Origin: an uncultured Gemmiger sp. | GTDB lineage: Bacteria; Bacillota; Clostridia; Oscillospirales; Ruminococcaceae | NCBI GenBank assembly: GCA_944388215.1 | Contig: CALXHT010000001.1 | Coordinates: forward strand, 186,001 to 250,000 | DNA: 64,000 nt | Reading direction: 5' to 3' | Part shown: piece by piece, positions 56,198 to 64,000 of the stretch | Numbering within the stretch: the stretch's first letter is position 1 | Layout: every line of letters begins with the position of its first letter | Notes under the pieces: generated by a model | Database searches by the model: none | Seen by the model: the letters and a program-made list of their open reading frames with translations, nothing else | What the model was told of the DNA's origin: nothing | Program-made: the position numbers and the translations under genes

Positions 56198-57193
56198 TCA
56201 CAGTTCGATTTTTTCGTCTTCCTCAAAGGCGCGCTTGGCCGTCTGGCCCAGCACCTCGTACCAGCGCATGGGGCTGATGCCGTCGCCGGGACGCTTGGTG
56301 GTCAGGTTGTCGGCGGTGAAGACTTCGCCGGCCTGGATGGGCCGGGCCGCCACAATGCTCTTGCGGGCCACCGCCTTGTTGGGGGCCTCGCTGGCGGTCA
56401 GATGTTTGTGCCCGTCGCCCAGGGCCGCCTCCACATGGCGCACCGCCTGCACCATTGCCTTGAACTCGGCGGGGTCCAGGCTGGCCTGCTGGTCGGGACC
56501 GGGCAGGTTCTTGTCCAGCGTGAAGTGCTTTTCAATGACGGTGGCGCCCAGCACGGCGGCGGCCACATCGCACTCCCAGCCCGGGGTGTGGTCGGACAGC
56601 CCCACCGGCAGGCCGAACTGATCGAACAGTTCCAGCATGGCGGTCAGGTTGGCGTCCTCGTAGGGGGTGGGGTACTGGGTGTTGCAGTGAAGCACGGTGG
56701 CTTCGGGACAGCCGCCGTCATCCAGAATGCCCAGGGCGTCGGTGATCTCGTTGAGGGTGCTCATGCCGGTGGAAAGCAGCACCGGCGTGTGCAGCTTGGC
56801 CACTTCCTCCAGGTAGGGCAGGTTGGTGATCTCGCCGGAGGGAATCTTGAGGAGCGGCAGGTTCAGCGTGCCGAGAAACCGCACGCTGGGAATATCAAAG
56901 GGGGCCGACAGATACTGAATGCCGATGCTGTCGCAGTATTCCTTCAGTTCCCGGTGGCCCTCAAAGGAAAAATGCAGCTTGCGGATCATATCCAGCTGGC
57001 TTTCCGAGGCATCGGTGGTCTTTTTCTGGTAGGCTGCCTTCTCGGCAAATTTGCTCACCACCAGTTCCGGCACGGCGGTCTGGTATTTCACAATGTCGGC
57101 GCCGCACTCCTTGGCCGCCAGCGCCATCCGCTTGGCCATCTCCAGGTCGCCGTTGTGGTTGACGCCGGCTTCGGCAATGATCGTAACGGGCAT
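56198..57193 (-). CDS. neuB: N-acetylneuraminate/legionaminate synthase (NeuB/LegI-like)
   Basis: 331 residues. NeuB barrel: IIAEAGVNHNGDLEMAKRM, KYQTAVPELV, PSGEITNLPYLEEVAK, STGMSTLNEI, HCNTQYPTPYEDANL, LSDHTPGW and IEKHFTLDKNLPGPD; the C-terminal SAF antifreeze-like domain begins near 268 (NKAVARKSIVAARPI). Condenses phosphoenolpyruvate with a ManNAc-type sugar to the nine-carbon acid. ATG 57193 has AAAGGAG upstream. Confidence 0.96.
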   Translation of the reverse strand: MPVTIIAEAGVNHNGDLEMAKRMALAAKECGADIVKYQTAVPELVVSKFAEKAAYQKKTTDASESQLDMIRKLHFSFEGHRELKEYCDSIGIQYLSAPFDIPSVRFLGTLNLPLLKIPSGEITNLPYLEEVAKLHTPVLLSTGMSTLNEITDALGILDDGGCPEATVLHCNTQYPTPYEDANLTAMLELFDQFGLPVGLSDHTPGWECDVAAAVLGATVIEKHFTLDKNLPGPDQQASLDPAEFKAMVQAVRHVEAALGDGHKHLTASEAPNKAVARKSIVAARPIQAGEVFTADNLTTKRPGDGISPMRWYEVLGQTAKRAFEEDEKIEL

Positions 57194-57216
57194 AGATCTT
57201 CTCCTTTATCTCTGCG

Positions 57217-58266
57217 TCAGGACTGGTTTTCCAGTTTGCGGCGCATTTTTTCCAGTTCCTCCAGCTGGCCCATATCCATCCAGCTGCTCTCTCCGATGGG
57301 GTAGACCCCCACCTTCTCGCCGGCGGCGCGGTACCGCTCGATCACATCGGGGAAGCCGATGACCTCGCCGTCCTTCATCTCGTCCACCACCCGGGGCTCC
57401 ACCACGTAGACGCCGGTGTTGGTCAGGAAATCCAGCTCCGGCTTTTCCCGCATGGCGGCGATGCCGCCGTCCTGCCCCAGTTCCACCACGCCGTAGGGCA
57501 CGGTGTAGTGCTTGAAGGCGCAGACCATCGTGATCAGGTTGCCGTTTTTCTTGTGGTATTCGTAGATGTCGCCGAAATCCACATCCAGCAGCGTATCACA
57601 GTTGGTGAAGAAGAAGGGAGAATGAATCTTGCCCTTCAAAAGGCAGAGCCCGCCGCCGGTGCCCATGAAAACATCCTCATCGGCAAAATCCACCGTGTAG
57701 TCCTTTTCCAGCTCGCTGAAATAGGACTTGATCATGCCGCGCTTATAGTTGACGATCATGGTGAACTGGCGGCAGCCGAAATCCCGGAACCGGTCCATGA
57801 TCAGCTCGGCGATGGGCTGTTCGCCCACCGGGATCAGCGGCTTGGGCAGAATTTTGGTGTAGGGGTAGAGCCGGGTGCCCAGCCCCCCCGCCATCATGAC
57901 CACCGGAATGTGGGTGTGTTTACGGTTGTCCACGTCCAGGCGGTAGGCAAAGACGATGTCGGTGATGACGCCACGTTTGTCCAGGATGGGCAGCGCGTCG
58001 ATGCGGTGCTTCTGCAGCACCTCCCGGGCGCGGCCGCGCTCGGCAATGGGCAGGCTCAGCGGGTGGTAGTTGGCGGCCAGGCTGACAGCCTGGTCCGGCG
58101 TGCCGCCCCGCAGGAAAAATTTGCGGATGTCCCCGTCGGTCAGGGCCGCTTCCAGCTTGCCCTCCGGCGCGATGAACAGGATGCGCTGGCCGGTCTCATC
58201 CAGCTTGCGCAGTGCCTCCAGCACGGTGGCGTCGGCGGGCAGGAACAGTTCTTCTACTTGGATCAA
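57217..58266 (-). CDS. ptmE: Nucleotidyltransferase with two CBS domains (PtmE-like sugar-1-phosphate guanylyltransferase)
   Basis: 349 residues from TTG 58266 (GAGGGGG upstream). Two CBS motifs (about 1-55 and 64-115) precede a sugar-phosphate nucleotidyltransferase domain with MAGGLGTRLYPYTKILPKPLIPVG (split here as MAGGLGTRL and KPLIPVG), FTNCDTLLDVDF and TNTGVYVVEP. This arrangement matches Campylobacter PtmE, which makes GDP-glucosamine in the GDP-linked legionaminic acid route. Nucleotide specificity (GTP versus others) is from the family, not shown here. Confidence 0.85.
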   Translation of the reverse strand: MIQVEELFLPADATVLEALRKLDETGQRILFIAPEGKLEAALTDGDIRKFFLRGGTPDQAVSLAANYHPLSLPIAERGRAREVLQKHRIDALPILDKRGVITDIVFAYRLDVDNRKHTHIPVVMMAGGLGTRLYPYTKILPKPLIPVGEQPIAELIMDRFRDFGCRQFTMIVNYKRGMIKSYFSELEKDYTVDFADEDVFMGTGGGLCLLKGKIHSPFFFTNCDTLLDVDFGDIYEYHKKNGNLITMVCAFKHYTVPYGVVELGQDGGIAAMREKPELDFLTNTGVYVVEPRVVDEMKDGEVIGFPDVIERYRAAGEKVGVYPIGESSWMDMGQLEELEKMRRKLENQS

Positions 58267-58289
58267 AGGGAGATCCCCCTCTCGGTGGA

Positions 58290-59453
58290 TTACAGGCAAA
58301 GGACAGCCTGGCAGACACGCTCGCAATCCTCGAGCGACAGGTTGGTGGAGCAGGGCAGGTTCACAATATATTTGCGGTAATCCTGCGCCTTGTCCAGGGC
58401 GTAGGCCTCGTTGCGGGGGTAGTCGGCCTGCTCGTGAATCAGCGCCCACACCGGCCGGGTCTGGATGCCCTGGGCCTGCAGTTTGGCAATGACGGTATCC
58501 CGGTCAAGACCGGCGTCCTTCAGATAGAGGCTGAAGAACCAGCGGTTGGGGCGCACGTCCTCGGTGCGGAAGGGCAGGATGCGCAGCCCCTTCACGCCGT
58601 CCAGTTTCTCCACATAGTGGTCGTAGAGTTCCTTCTTGTGGGCAATGAAACCTTCCAGCCGTTCCAGCTGGGCCAGACCCAGGCAGGCCTGGACGTTGGT
58701 CATGCGGTAGTTGTAGCCCACCTCGTCGTGGAGGAACTGCAGCATGTCGGCCTTGGCCTGGGTGGAAAGATGCTTGGCGTGCTCTGCCCAGTCGGGATGG
58801 TTGGACACCACGGCACCGCCGGCGCCGGTGGTGATGATCTTGTTGCCGTTAAAGCTGTAGCAGCCGATGTCGCCGATGGTACCGGCAAACTTGCCGGCGA
58901 AGGGCCCGGCGGTGTAGCGGGTGCCCAGGGCCTCGGTGGCGTCCTCAATGAGGATCAGGCCGTAGCGGCGGGCAATGTCGGTGAGACGGACCATGTCGGC
59001 CATGTTGCCGAAGACATGCACGGCTTCCAGCGCCTTCACATGGGCGCCGGTGGCTTTGTTGTACAGCTTGCCCTCCCGCAGTTCGCAGTGATCCCGGCAG
59101 AAGGCTTCCACGGCGTCGGGGTCGATGCACAGGGAGTCGTCGCAGCCGATGAAGACCGGCTCGGCGCCCACATAGCGGGTCAGCGGGTTGACGGCAGCGA
59201 TGAAGGTCAGGGTGGGGACGATGACCTCATCCCCGCGGGTGATGCCGGCGGCCATGGCGGCCAGGTGCAAAGCGCTGGAACCGCCGTTGCAGGCCGCGGC
59301 GCGGTCGGTGCCCAGGTAGCGGGCGAGGGCCTGCTCGAATTCGGTGACCTTGGCGCCGCTGGTGGATACCCACCCGGAAGTGATGGCTTCGCCGGCCAGT
59401 TCGGCTTCCCGGGGCCCGAAGTTGGGCACCGAGAGGGGAATAAACTCAGACAT
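58290..59453 (-). CDS. legC: LegC-family pyridoxal phosphate aminotransferase
   Basis: 387 residues of the DegT/DnrJ/EryC1 fold. PLP Lys is K205 in SFNGNKIITTG; the acidic residue binding the ring nitrogen is D171 (LIEDATEALG). The N-terminal FIPLSVPNFGPREAEL is typical of LegC. It would aminate the 4-keto sugar made by a LegB-type dehydratase, giving a 4-amino-4,6-dideoxy sugar. ATG 59453 has AGGGAGG upstream. First gene of the nonulosonate operon. Confidence 0.9.
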   Translation of the reverse strand: MSEFIPLSVPNFGPREAELAGEAITSGWVSTSGAKVTEFEQALARYLGTDRAAACNGGSSALHLAAMAAGITRGDEVIVPTLTFIAAVNPLTRYVGAEPVFIGCDDSLCIDPDAVEAFCRDHCELREGKLYNKATGAHVKALEAVHVFGNMADMVRLTDIARRYGLILIEDATEALGTRYTAGPFAGKFAGTIGDIGCYSFNGNKIITTGAGGAVVSNHPDWAEHAKHLSTQAKADMLQFLHDEVGYNYRMTNVQACLGLAQLERLEGFIAHKKELYDHYVEKLDGVKGLRILPFRTEDVRPNRWFFSLYLKDAGLDRDTVIAKLQAQGIQTRPVWALIHEQADYPRNEAYALDKAQDYRKYIVNLPCSTNLSLEDCERVCQAVLCL

Positions 59454-59476
59454 ACGGAATGCCTCCCTTTATCGTT

Positions 59477-59491
59477 ACCGTCCAGGACGGT
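59477..59491. promoter_or_regulatory. Dyad in the legC leader
   Basis: ACCGTCC-A-GGACGGT, perfect seven-base arms, about 25 bases upstream of the legC ATG and downstream of the promoter. Confidence 0.4.
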
Positions 59492-59515
59492 CTGAAAGTA
59501 CACATATACATTCTT

Positions 59516-59544
59516 ATTGTACTGCTTTTGCCCTTTTATGGCAA
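59516..59544 (-). promoter_or_regulatory. SigA-type promoter of the nonulosonic acid operon
   Basis: Minus strand TTGCCA (59539-59544), 17-base spacer, TACAAT (59516-59521). Confidence 0.82.
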
Positions 59545-59572
59545 GAGAAAACCCGATTTTTCGCGCTGAAAA

Positions 59573-59609
59573 CAAAAACGGGGACGCAGCCCTGCCGGCT
59601 GCGTCCCCG
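59573..59609 (-). terminator. Intrinsic terminator after mreB
   Basis: Minus strand CGGGGACGCAGCC / GGCTGCGTCCCCG, 13 base pairs with five-base loop, then TTTTTG. Confidence 0.94.
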
Positions 59610-59622
59610 CATCCTTACCATA

Positions 59623-60693
59623 TCAAAGATAGCTCATTTCTTCCTTGCGCTTTCCCACCAGTTCGGGGTTATCCAGCACGGCGCCGGCGCCCAGGGCCAC
59701 ACAGTCCAGGGGGCTTTCCGCCACATGGACGGTGATGCCGGTCTCGTTCTGGATCAGGGTGTCCAGGCCCCGCAGCAGTGCGCCGCCGCCCGACAGCATG
59801 ATGCCCCGGTCGATGATGTCGCTGGAAAGCTCCGGCGGGGTGCGTTCCAGCGTGTCCTTGATGGCATCCACGATGCGCAGCAGATTCTCGCTCATGGCCT
59901 CCCGCACCTCCTCGGAGCGGATCAGGATGTCCTTGGGCAGACCGTCCACCAGGTTGCGGCCCTTGATCTCCATGCTGGTCTCGGGGTCCTGGGGGCAGGC
60001 GGAACCGATCTCGATCTTGATCTGCTCGGCGGTGCGTTCGCCCACCAGCAGGTTATACTTGCGCTTGATGAAGGCGATGATGCTCTGGTCCAGGGCATCC
60101 CCGGCGCAGCGCACGCTCTGGCTGGCCACAATGCCCGAAAGGCTGATGACCGCCACCTCCGCCGTGCCGCCGCCGATGTCCACGATCATGCTGCCCACGG
60201 CGTCGGTGGTGGGCAGGCCCGCCCCGATGGCGGCGGCCATGGGCTCCTCAATGACGGTGACCTGGCGGGCACCGGCCTTGGCGGCCGCCTGCCGCACGGC
60301 GCGGCGCTCCACCTCGGTGACGCCGGAGGGCACACAGATGACCACCCGCGGCCGGGCAAACAGGCTCCTGCCGCAGGCCTGGCGGATGAAACTCTGCAGC
60401 ATGGCGGCGGTGATGTCAAAGTCGGCGATGACGCCGTCCTTCAGCGGCCGCACCGCCACGATGGACCCCGGCGCCCGGCCGATGACGGCCTTGGCCTCGT
60501 GCCCGACACAGCGCACCCGCAGTTCGTCACTGCGGGGGTCCACCGCCACCACACTGGGCTCCCGCATGATGATGCCGCGGCCCTTCATATACACCAGCGT
60601 GTTGGCGGTGCCCAAATCAATGCCAATGTCCTTGGTAAACATAGCGTGTATTCTCCCGAAAAAACCTTTGAAAAAATGTCCGATCCAGCTCAT
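59623..60693 (-). CDS. mreB: Rod shape-determining protein MreB
   Basis: 356 residues from ATG 60693 (GAGGGAG six bases upstream). Actin-fold ATPase: IGIDLGTANTLVY (phosphate 1), MIVDIGGGTAEVAVISL (phosphate 2) and LSGGGALLRGLD (adenosine). It organises cell-wall synthesis at the membrane. An alternative start at ATG 60642 (GGGAG upstream) gives the usual MFTKDIGIDLGTAN beginning; the longer form adds an amphipathic stretch, SWIGHFFKGFFGRIHAMF, similar in function to the N-terminal helix of Gram-negative MreB. Downstream of maf in the same direction. Confidence 0.93.
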   Translation of the reverse strand: MSWIGHFFKGFFGRIHAMFTKDIGIDLGTANTLVYMKGRGIIMREPSVVAVDPRSDELRVRCVGHEAKAVIGRAPGSIVAVRPLKDGVIADFDITAAMLQSFIRQACGRSLFARPRVVICVPSGVTEVERRAVRQAAAKAGARQVTVIEEPMAAAIGAGLPTTDAVGSMIVDIGGGTAEVAVISLSGIVASQSVRCAGDALDQSIIAFIKRKYNLLVGERTAEQIKIEIGSACPQDPETSMEIKGRNLVDGLPKDILIRSEEVREAMSENLLRIVDAIKDTLERTPPELSSDIIDRGIMLSGGGALLRGLDTLIQNETGITVHVAESPLDCVALGAGAVLDNPELVGKRKEEMSYL

Positions 60694-60732
60694 GCACAGC
60701 TCCCTCGCTTGGGGGCCGCCCACAGCCGCATC

Positions 60733-61287
60733 TTACCGGAATTCCCGCAGCAGCTGCGCCGTACGATGCACCGGCAGCCCCATGATGTTGTAATAGCACC
60801 CCGCAATGCCCGCGCACCACAGCGCCGCGTGGCCCTGGATGGCGTAGGCTCCGGCTTTGTCGTAGGGTTCCGGTGTGCGGACGTAGGCCAGCAGGTCCTC
60901 CTCGTCGATGGGGGAAAAGTGTACCAGCGTGGTTTCCACCGTGGCGGCGGCCCGGCTGCCGCGGCAGATGCACACCCCGGTATGTACCTTGTGGGTGCAG
61001 CCCGAAAGCGCGCGCAGCATCCGCAAAGCGTCGGCTTCATCGCGCGGTTTGCCGAACACCTTGCCGTTGCACTCCACCACCGTGTCAAACCCGCAGACCA
61101 CATCCTCCGGGTGGGACGCGGCGACGGCAAGGGCCTTGGCCGTGGCCAGCGCCTGCGCCAGATGGGCAGGGGTGTCGGCCGCGATCTTGCTCTCGTCCAC
61201 GTCACTGGTGATCACCGTGTAATCCGGGGCGATCAATGCCATCAGCTCGCGGCGCCGCGGGCTGCCGGAGGCCAGGATCAAAGCCAT
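60733..61287 (-). CDS. maf: Maf-family nucleotide pyrophosphatase
   Basis: 184 residues. LILASGSPRRRELM at the N-terminus, SDVDESKI, CGFDTVVECNGKVFGKP and YDKAGAYAIQG are the conserved blocks; hydrolyses dTTP/UTP or modified nucleotides to monophosphates. The usual acidic Asp in the DTVV motif is present. ATG 61287 has AAAGGA upstream; an earlier in-frame start lies in the promoter. Followed by mreB after 39 bases, a common Firmicutes order. Confidence 0.94.
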   Translation of the reverse strand: MALILASGSPRRRELMALIAPDYTVITSDVDESKIAADTPAHLAQALATAKALAVAASHPEDVVCGFDTVVECNGKVFGKPRDEADALRMLRALSGCTHKVHTGVCICRGSRAAATVETTLVHFSPIDEEDLLAYVRTPEPYDKAGAYAIQGHAALWCAGIAGCYYNIMGLPVHRTAQLLREFR

Positions 61288-61308
61288 AGCGAAGTCCTTT
61301 CGTGTTCG

Positions 61309-61314
61309 ATTATA
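61309..61314 (-). promoter_or_regulatory. -10 element of the maf-mreB transcript
   Basis: Minus strand TATAAT in the 94-base gap between dut and maf, 22 bases before the maf ATG; no convincing -35. Confidence 0.45.
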
Positions 61315-61381
61315 GTCGCGCTCCGGCGTCGAAATCTGCCACACCGGCACGAGACTGGAAAATTTTGGAAATTGCTTGTCC

Positions 61382-61828
61382 TCACACCGTGCCGGTGGAG
61401 CCGAAGCCCCCCGCGCCGCGGTTGGTATCGCTCAGCGTTTCGGCCTGCACAAAGGCAGCCTGCCACACCGGCGCAATGCAGAGCTGGGCCACCCGCTCGC
61501 CGGGCTGGACCGTGTAGGGTTCGCTGCCCAGGTTGATCATGGGCACCCGGAGTTCACCCCGGTAGTCGCTGTCGATGACCCCCACGCCGTTGGCCATGCA
61601 CAGGCCGTACTTGATGGAAAGGCCGCTGCGGGCATAGACCAGCGCCACGCAGTCAGCGCCGGGCAGTTCGATGGCCAGCCCGGTGGGCACCAGCACCCGC
61701 TCCATGGGGGCGATGGTCAGCGGTTCGTCCAGCAGGGCGCACAGGTCGGCGGCCGCCGCGCCGGGGGTGGCGTAGACGGGCAGCTTGGCCCGGGGGTCCA
61801 GCTTTTTGCAGAAAACGGTCATTTGCAT
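61382..61828 (-). CDS. dut: Deoxyuridine 5'-triphosphate nucleotidohydrolase (dUTPase)
   Basis: 148 residues, trimeric dUTPase family. TPGAAAADLCA (motif 1), ARSGLSIKYGLCMANGVGVIDSDYRGEL (motifs 2 and 3 with the catalytic Asp), GERVAQLCI (motif 4) and NRGAGGFGSTG (motif 5). Converts dUTP to dUMP. ATG 61828 has GAGAGG upstream. It lies nine bases after the U32 peptidase gene. Confidence 0.96.
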   Translation of the reverse strand: MQMTVFCKKLDPRAKLPVYATPGAAAADLCALLDEPLTIAPMERVLVPTGLAIELPGADCVALVYARSGLSIKYGLCMANGVGVIDSDYRGELRVPMINLGSEPYTVQPGERVAQLCIAPVWQAAFVQAETLSDTNRGAGGFGSTGTV

Positions 61829-61837
61829 AAAAACCTC

Positions 61838-63916
61838 TCAGTTGTTGGTATAGTATAGCCCACGGGTGAACTCGCTGTCAAACGGCTGTCCGGCCGCCAG
61901 CAGCTCCAAAATCTGGGCGACCCGGGCAGGGGATTCGGTGGTGAAGGCGGCCACCGCCCCATCCACCGGCAGTTCGGTCATCCGGTCGCCCATATACAGC
62001 GGCACCGGGTTGAACACCGTGCGGATGCCCGCCCCGCCGGGGGCCGAGCAGGTCACCGTGAAATCCCGGCCCTTGCGGTCCCGCAGCGTGCCGCCGCCGG
62101 GACACTGGGCGCAGCTGTGCACGTTGCGCAGCGGGCAGGCCCGGGTGAGCATCAGCGGAATGTGCCCGTAGCAGAGGGCCGCCGTGGGGATGGTCCGGCC
62201 GTCCCGGACGGGGGCCACGGCCTGCATGGCGTTCACGGCCGTCTCGGGGTGGAGCAGCATCCCCTGCAGGCCCAGCCCGGCATAGCGGGCGGCGGCCATG
62301 GGGTTGGTGATGTTCAGCCCCAGCCCGCCGTAGAGCGGCCAGTCTTTGGCCAGCAGCAGGTGGGCGGCGTTGTTGGCCACCGCTCCGGCAAAGCCGGCGC
62401 CCCGCAGGGCGTGCAGCCGCTGGGCGGTGCGCTCTTCCAGCTTGCCGAACATGACCCGGGGCAGTTCCAGCAGGGTTTTCTGCCGCCAGCCTTCGGGCAC
62501 CTTGTCGGCCTCGTCCAGGGGGAAAATCAGCCACTGCAGCTGTTCTGCAAAGGCCGCGGGGCACTGGGCCACGGTGGAAAACCGAGCAGACAGGGCCGGC
62601 ACGGCGCCCACCGTATGGGCGGCAAAATGGGGCGGCAGGTAGGGCTGCACCGGGTGGGGCGTGATGACGGAGCGCTTTTCCAGCAGCGTCTCCAGCGCTT
62701 CCCGGCGCAGCTCGTTCCAGACGCTGCCGGGCAGGAAACCAGGGGCGCCGGTGAGGGTGACGCCCGCGCAGAGGAACGGCGTACCGCCCGTCTTGCCCAG
62801 CGCCCGCTCAATGGCGGGGGTCTGGTCCTTCTGGGCGGGCTGGGGCGCTTCCTCACTGTAGACGATGGCCTTGTGACCGTCCTCATCGGCGGCGGTCAGC
62901 TTGACGCCCTCCTCCTCGAAGAAAACGGTAAACCGCACGGGGATGCGCTGCAGCTCCCGGCGGAACAGCTCCCGCGCCTTGGGGGTGGCGGCCCGGGTGG
63001 CGTCGGCATCGGCCTCGGTGCGCACACCGAACATGGTGCCGTCGTTGCGGCCGGTCAGGTAGCCGTCGGTGAAGCCGGAGCGGGAGAAGATGTCCCGCAG
63101 CAGGGCTTCGTCGTAGGGCTGGCCCTCCCGCACCGCACGGCAGGCCGCCACACAGGCGGCGGCATACTCCGGCGTGCGCAGGCGGCCCTCAATCTTGACG
63201 CTGGCCACACCGGCGTCCATCAGCTCCCGCAGATGGGGGATATGATCCATGTCCTTGAGGCTCAGATGGCAGGCCTTGCCCGGCTTGCCGGGAGCCAGCC
63301 CCGCGGAGGCGTCAAAGGGCAGGCGGCAGGGGCCCGCACAGGCGCCCCGGTTGCCGCTGCGCCCGCCCAGGAATGCACTCATCATGCACTGACCGCTGAC
63401 GCTCATGCAGAGGGCACCGTGGATGAACACCTCGCACTCGATGGGGCTGGCGGCGCAGATGGCCCGGATCTCCTCCAGCGACAGTTCCCGCGCCAGGATG
63501 ACCCGGTCGTAGCCCAGGGCCGCCAGTTCCTTCGCCCCGTCGGGGGTGTGCACGCTCATCTGGGTGGAGCCGTGCAGATGCAGCGTGGGCGCGATCTGTT
63601 TGATCAGCTGGGCGGTGGCCAGGTCGTCGGCAATGACGGCATCGGCCCCCGCCTCGGCCACGGCGCGCACCGCGTCGGCCAGGCCCTCCAACTCCCGGGC
63701 ATAGACCAGTGTGTTCAGCGTCACGTGGACCCGCACGCCCCGGGCATGGCAGAAGGACACCGCCTCCCGCAGTTCCTCCGGCGTGAAGTTGCCCGCCGTG
63801 CGCCGGGCGTTGAAGCCGGTAAGCCCCAGATAAACAGCATCAGCGCCGCTGAAGACAGCGGCGCCAAGCATTTCACGATTTCCTGCGGGGGCCAGGATCT
63901 CCAGCGGGCGGCTCAC
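61838..63916 (-). CDS. U32 family peptidase with C-terminal DUF3656 region
   Basis: 692 residues. LEILAPAGNREMLGAAVFSGADAVYLGL opens the family domain; FIHGALCMSVSGQCMMSA and SGNRGACAGPCRLPF carry the conserved Cys residues, and KIEGRLRTPEYAA follows. Members include RlhA and TrhP, which hydroxylate rRNA and tRNA, so the peptidase name may not describe the role. The extra C-terminal part (from about 330) is the usual extension of the Firmicutes group. Start is GTG 63916 with AGGAGG upstream, overlapping the preceding stop. Confidence 0.92.
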   Translation of the reverse strand: MSRPLEILAPAGNREMLGAAVFSGADAVYLGLTGFNARRTAGNFTPEELREAVSFCHARGVRVHVTLNTLVYARELEGLADAVRAVAEAGADAVIADDLATAQLIKQIAPTLHLHGSTQMSVHTPDGAKELAALGYDRVILARELSLEEIRAICAASPIECEVFIHGALCMSVSGQCMMSAFLGGRSGNRGACAGPCRLPFDASAGLAPGKPGKACHLSLKDMDHIPHLRELMDAGVASVKIEGRLRTPEYAAACVAACRAVREGQPYDEALLRDIFSRSGFTDGYLTGRNDGTMFGVRTEADADATRAATPKARELFRRELQRIPVRFTVFFEEEGVKLTAADEDGHKAIVYSEEAPQPAQKDQTPAIERALGKTGGTPFLCAGVTLTGAPGFLPGSVWNELRREALETLLEKRSVITPHPVQPYLPPHFAAHTVGAVPALSARFSTVAQCPAAFAEQLQWLIFPLDEADKVPEGWRQKTLLELPRVMFGKLEERTAQRLHALRGAGFAGAVANNAAHLLLAKDWPLYGGLGLNITNPMAAARYAGLGLQGMLLHPETAVNAMQAVAPVRDGRTIPTAALCYGHIPLMLTRACPLRNVHSCAQCPGGGTLRDRKGRDFTVTCSAPGGAGIRTVFNPVPLYMGDRMTELPVDGAVAAFTTESPARVAQILELLAAGQPFDSEFTRGLYYTNN

Positions 63917-64000
63917 GGAGCCTCCTGCGCGCTCTGCGAACGGCGCAGACGGCGTTCCAGCTCGTCGATGCGGCGCTTCAGCGAAGCGTTCTCCCGGCGC
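63913..64000 (-). CDS. C-terminal end of a coiled-coil protein (zapA position; 5' part outside window)
   Basis: The last 28 residues, ENASLKRRIDELERRLRRS-type coiled coil, end at TGA 63915-63913, overlapping the U32 start (GTGA). In Clostridia the gene before the U32 peptidase is commonly zapA, a small FtsZ-binding protein with just such a C-terminal coil; too little is visible to be sure. Confidence 0.5.
   Translation of the reverse strand, partial: RRENASLKRRIDELERRLRRSQSAQEAP

Noticed and set aside
1-64000. CRISPR arrays, rRNA or tRNA genes, insertion sequences, phage genes
   Set aside because: No regularly spaced repeats, no cloverleaf or rRNA-like segments, and no transposase or integrase motifs were seen on either strand by reading.

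Overview
The window is GC-rich, densely coded chromosomal DNA. Gene content is that of an anaerobic Gram-positive of the Clostridia: pyruvate formate-lyase with its activase, U32 peptidase, DUF2975/HTH pair, DUF4179 anti-sigma, DUF4830 and DUF1540 proteins, FeoB-associated Cys-rich protein and a split ThrE exporter. High GC together with this set points to the Ruminococcaceae/Oscillospiraceae side (Gemmiger, Subdoligranulum or Faecalibacterium-like). That placement is inference; no rRNA, tRNA, CRISPR array or insertion sequence was seen.

Layout. (1) 1-1.1 kb: tail of a Gly/Pro/Arg-rich protein and a short-chain dehydrogenase. (2) 1.2-10.0 kb: a tight seven-gene + strand operon with a membrane-anchored SGNH esterase, an XpaC-like protein, a Wzm/Wzt-type ABC glycan exporter and three large polytopic membrane proteins. 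It converges on a Wzy/WaaL-like membrane protein (10.1-11.4 kb), followed by a divergent PAP2 phosphatase. (3) 12-28.9 kb: mostly housekeeping and envelope genes: flavodoxin-like reductase, RNA uracil methyltransferase, HD protein, DUF2975/HTH pair, DUF4173 protein, tcdA, a muramidase fused to a degenerate nucleotidase, a beta-CASP nuclease, an ECF sigma/anti-sigma pair, trpS, greA and lysS. (4) 29-34.7 kb: small exporter, a paralogue of the third polytopic protein, pflB-pflA, and a probable structured small RNA. (5) 34.7-45.6 kb: a - strand operon headed by a polyphosphate kinase 2 gene followed by nine consecutive glycosyltransferases. (6) 45.7-51.9 kb: small Cys-rich proteins, a two-component system, a glycerophosphodiesterase, a DUF4830 protein and a split ThrE exporter. 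(7) 51.9-59.5 kb: a nonulosonic (legionaminic/sialic-type) acid operon: legC, ptmE-like, neuB, neuC, two Gfo/Idh oxidoreductases, neuA. (8) 59.6-64 kb: mreB, maf, dut, a U32 peptidase and the end of a coiled-coil protein (zapA position).

How it fits together: regions 2, 5 and 7 look like the export, assembly and activated-sugar arms of one cell-surface glycan containing a nonulosonic acid. The legB dehydratase and legH acetyltransferase are not in the window. The pfl region is bracketed by two copies of the same operator (GTTAG-N6-CTAAC, DtxR/IdeR-like), each placed at the start site of a strong promoter. The downstream copy drives a short, highly structured transcript with its own terminator and no credible ORF, which is the best candidate here for an undescribed element. 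The muramidase-pseudo-nucleotidase fusion is the most unusual protein.
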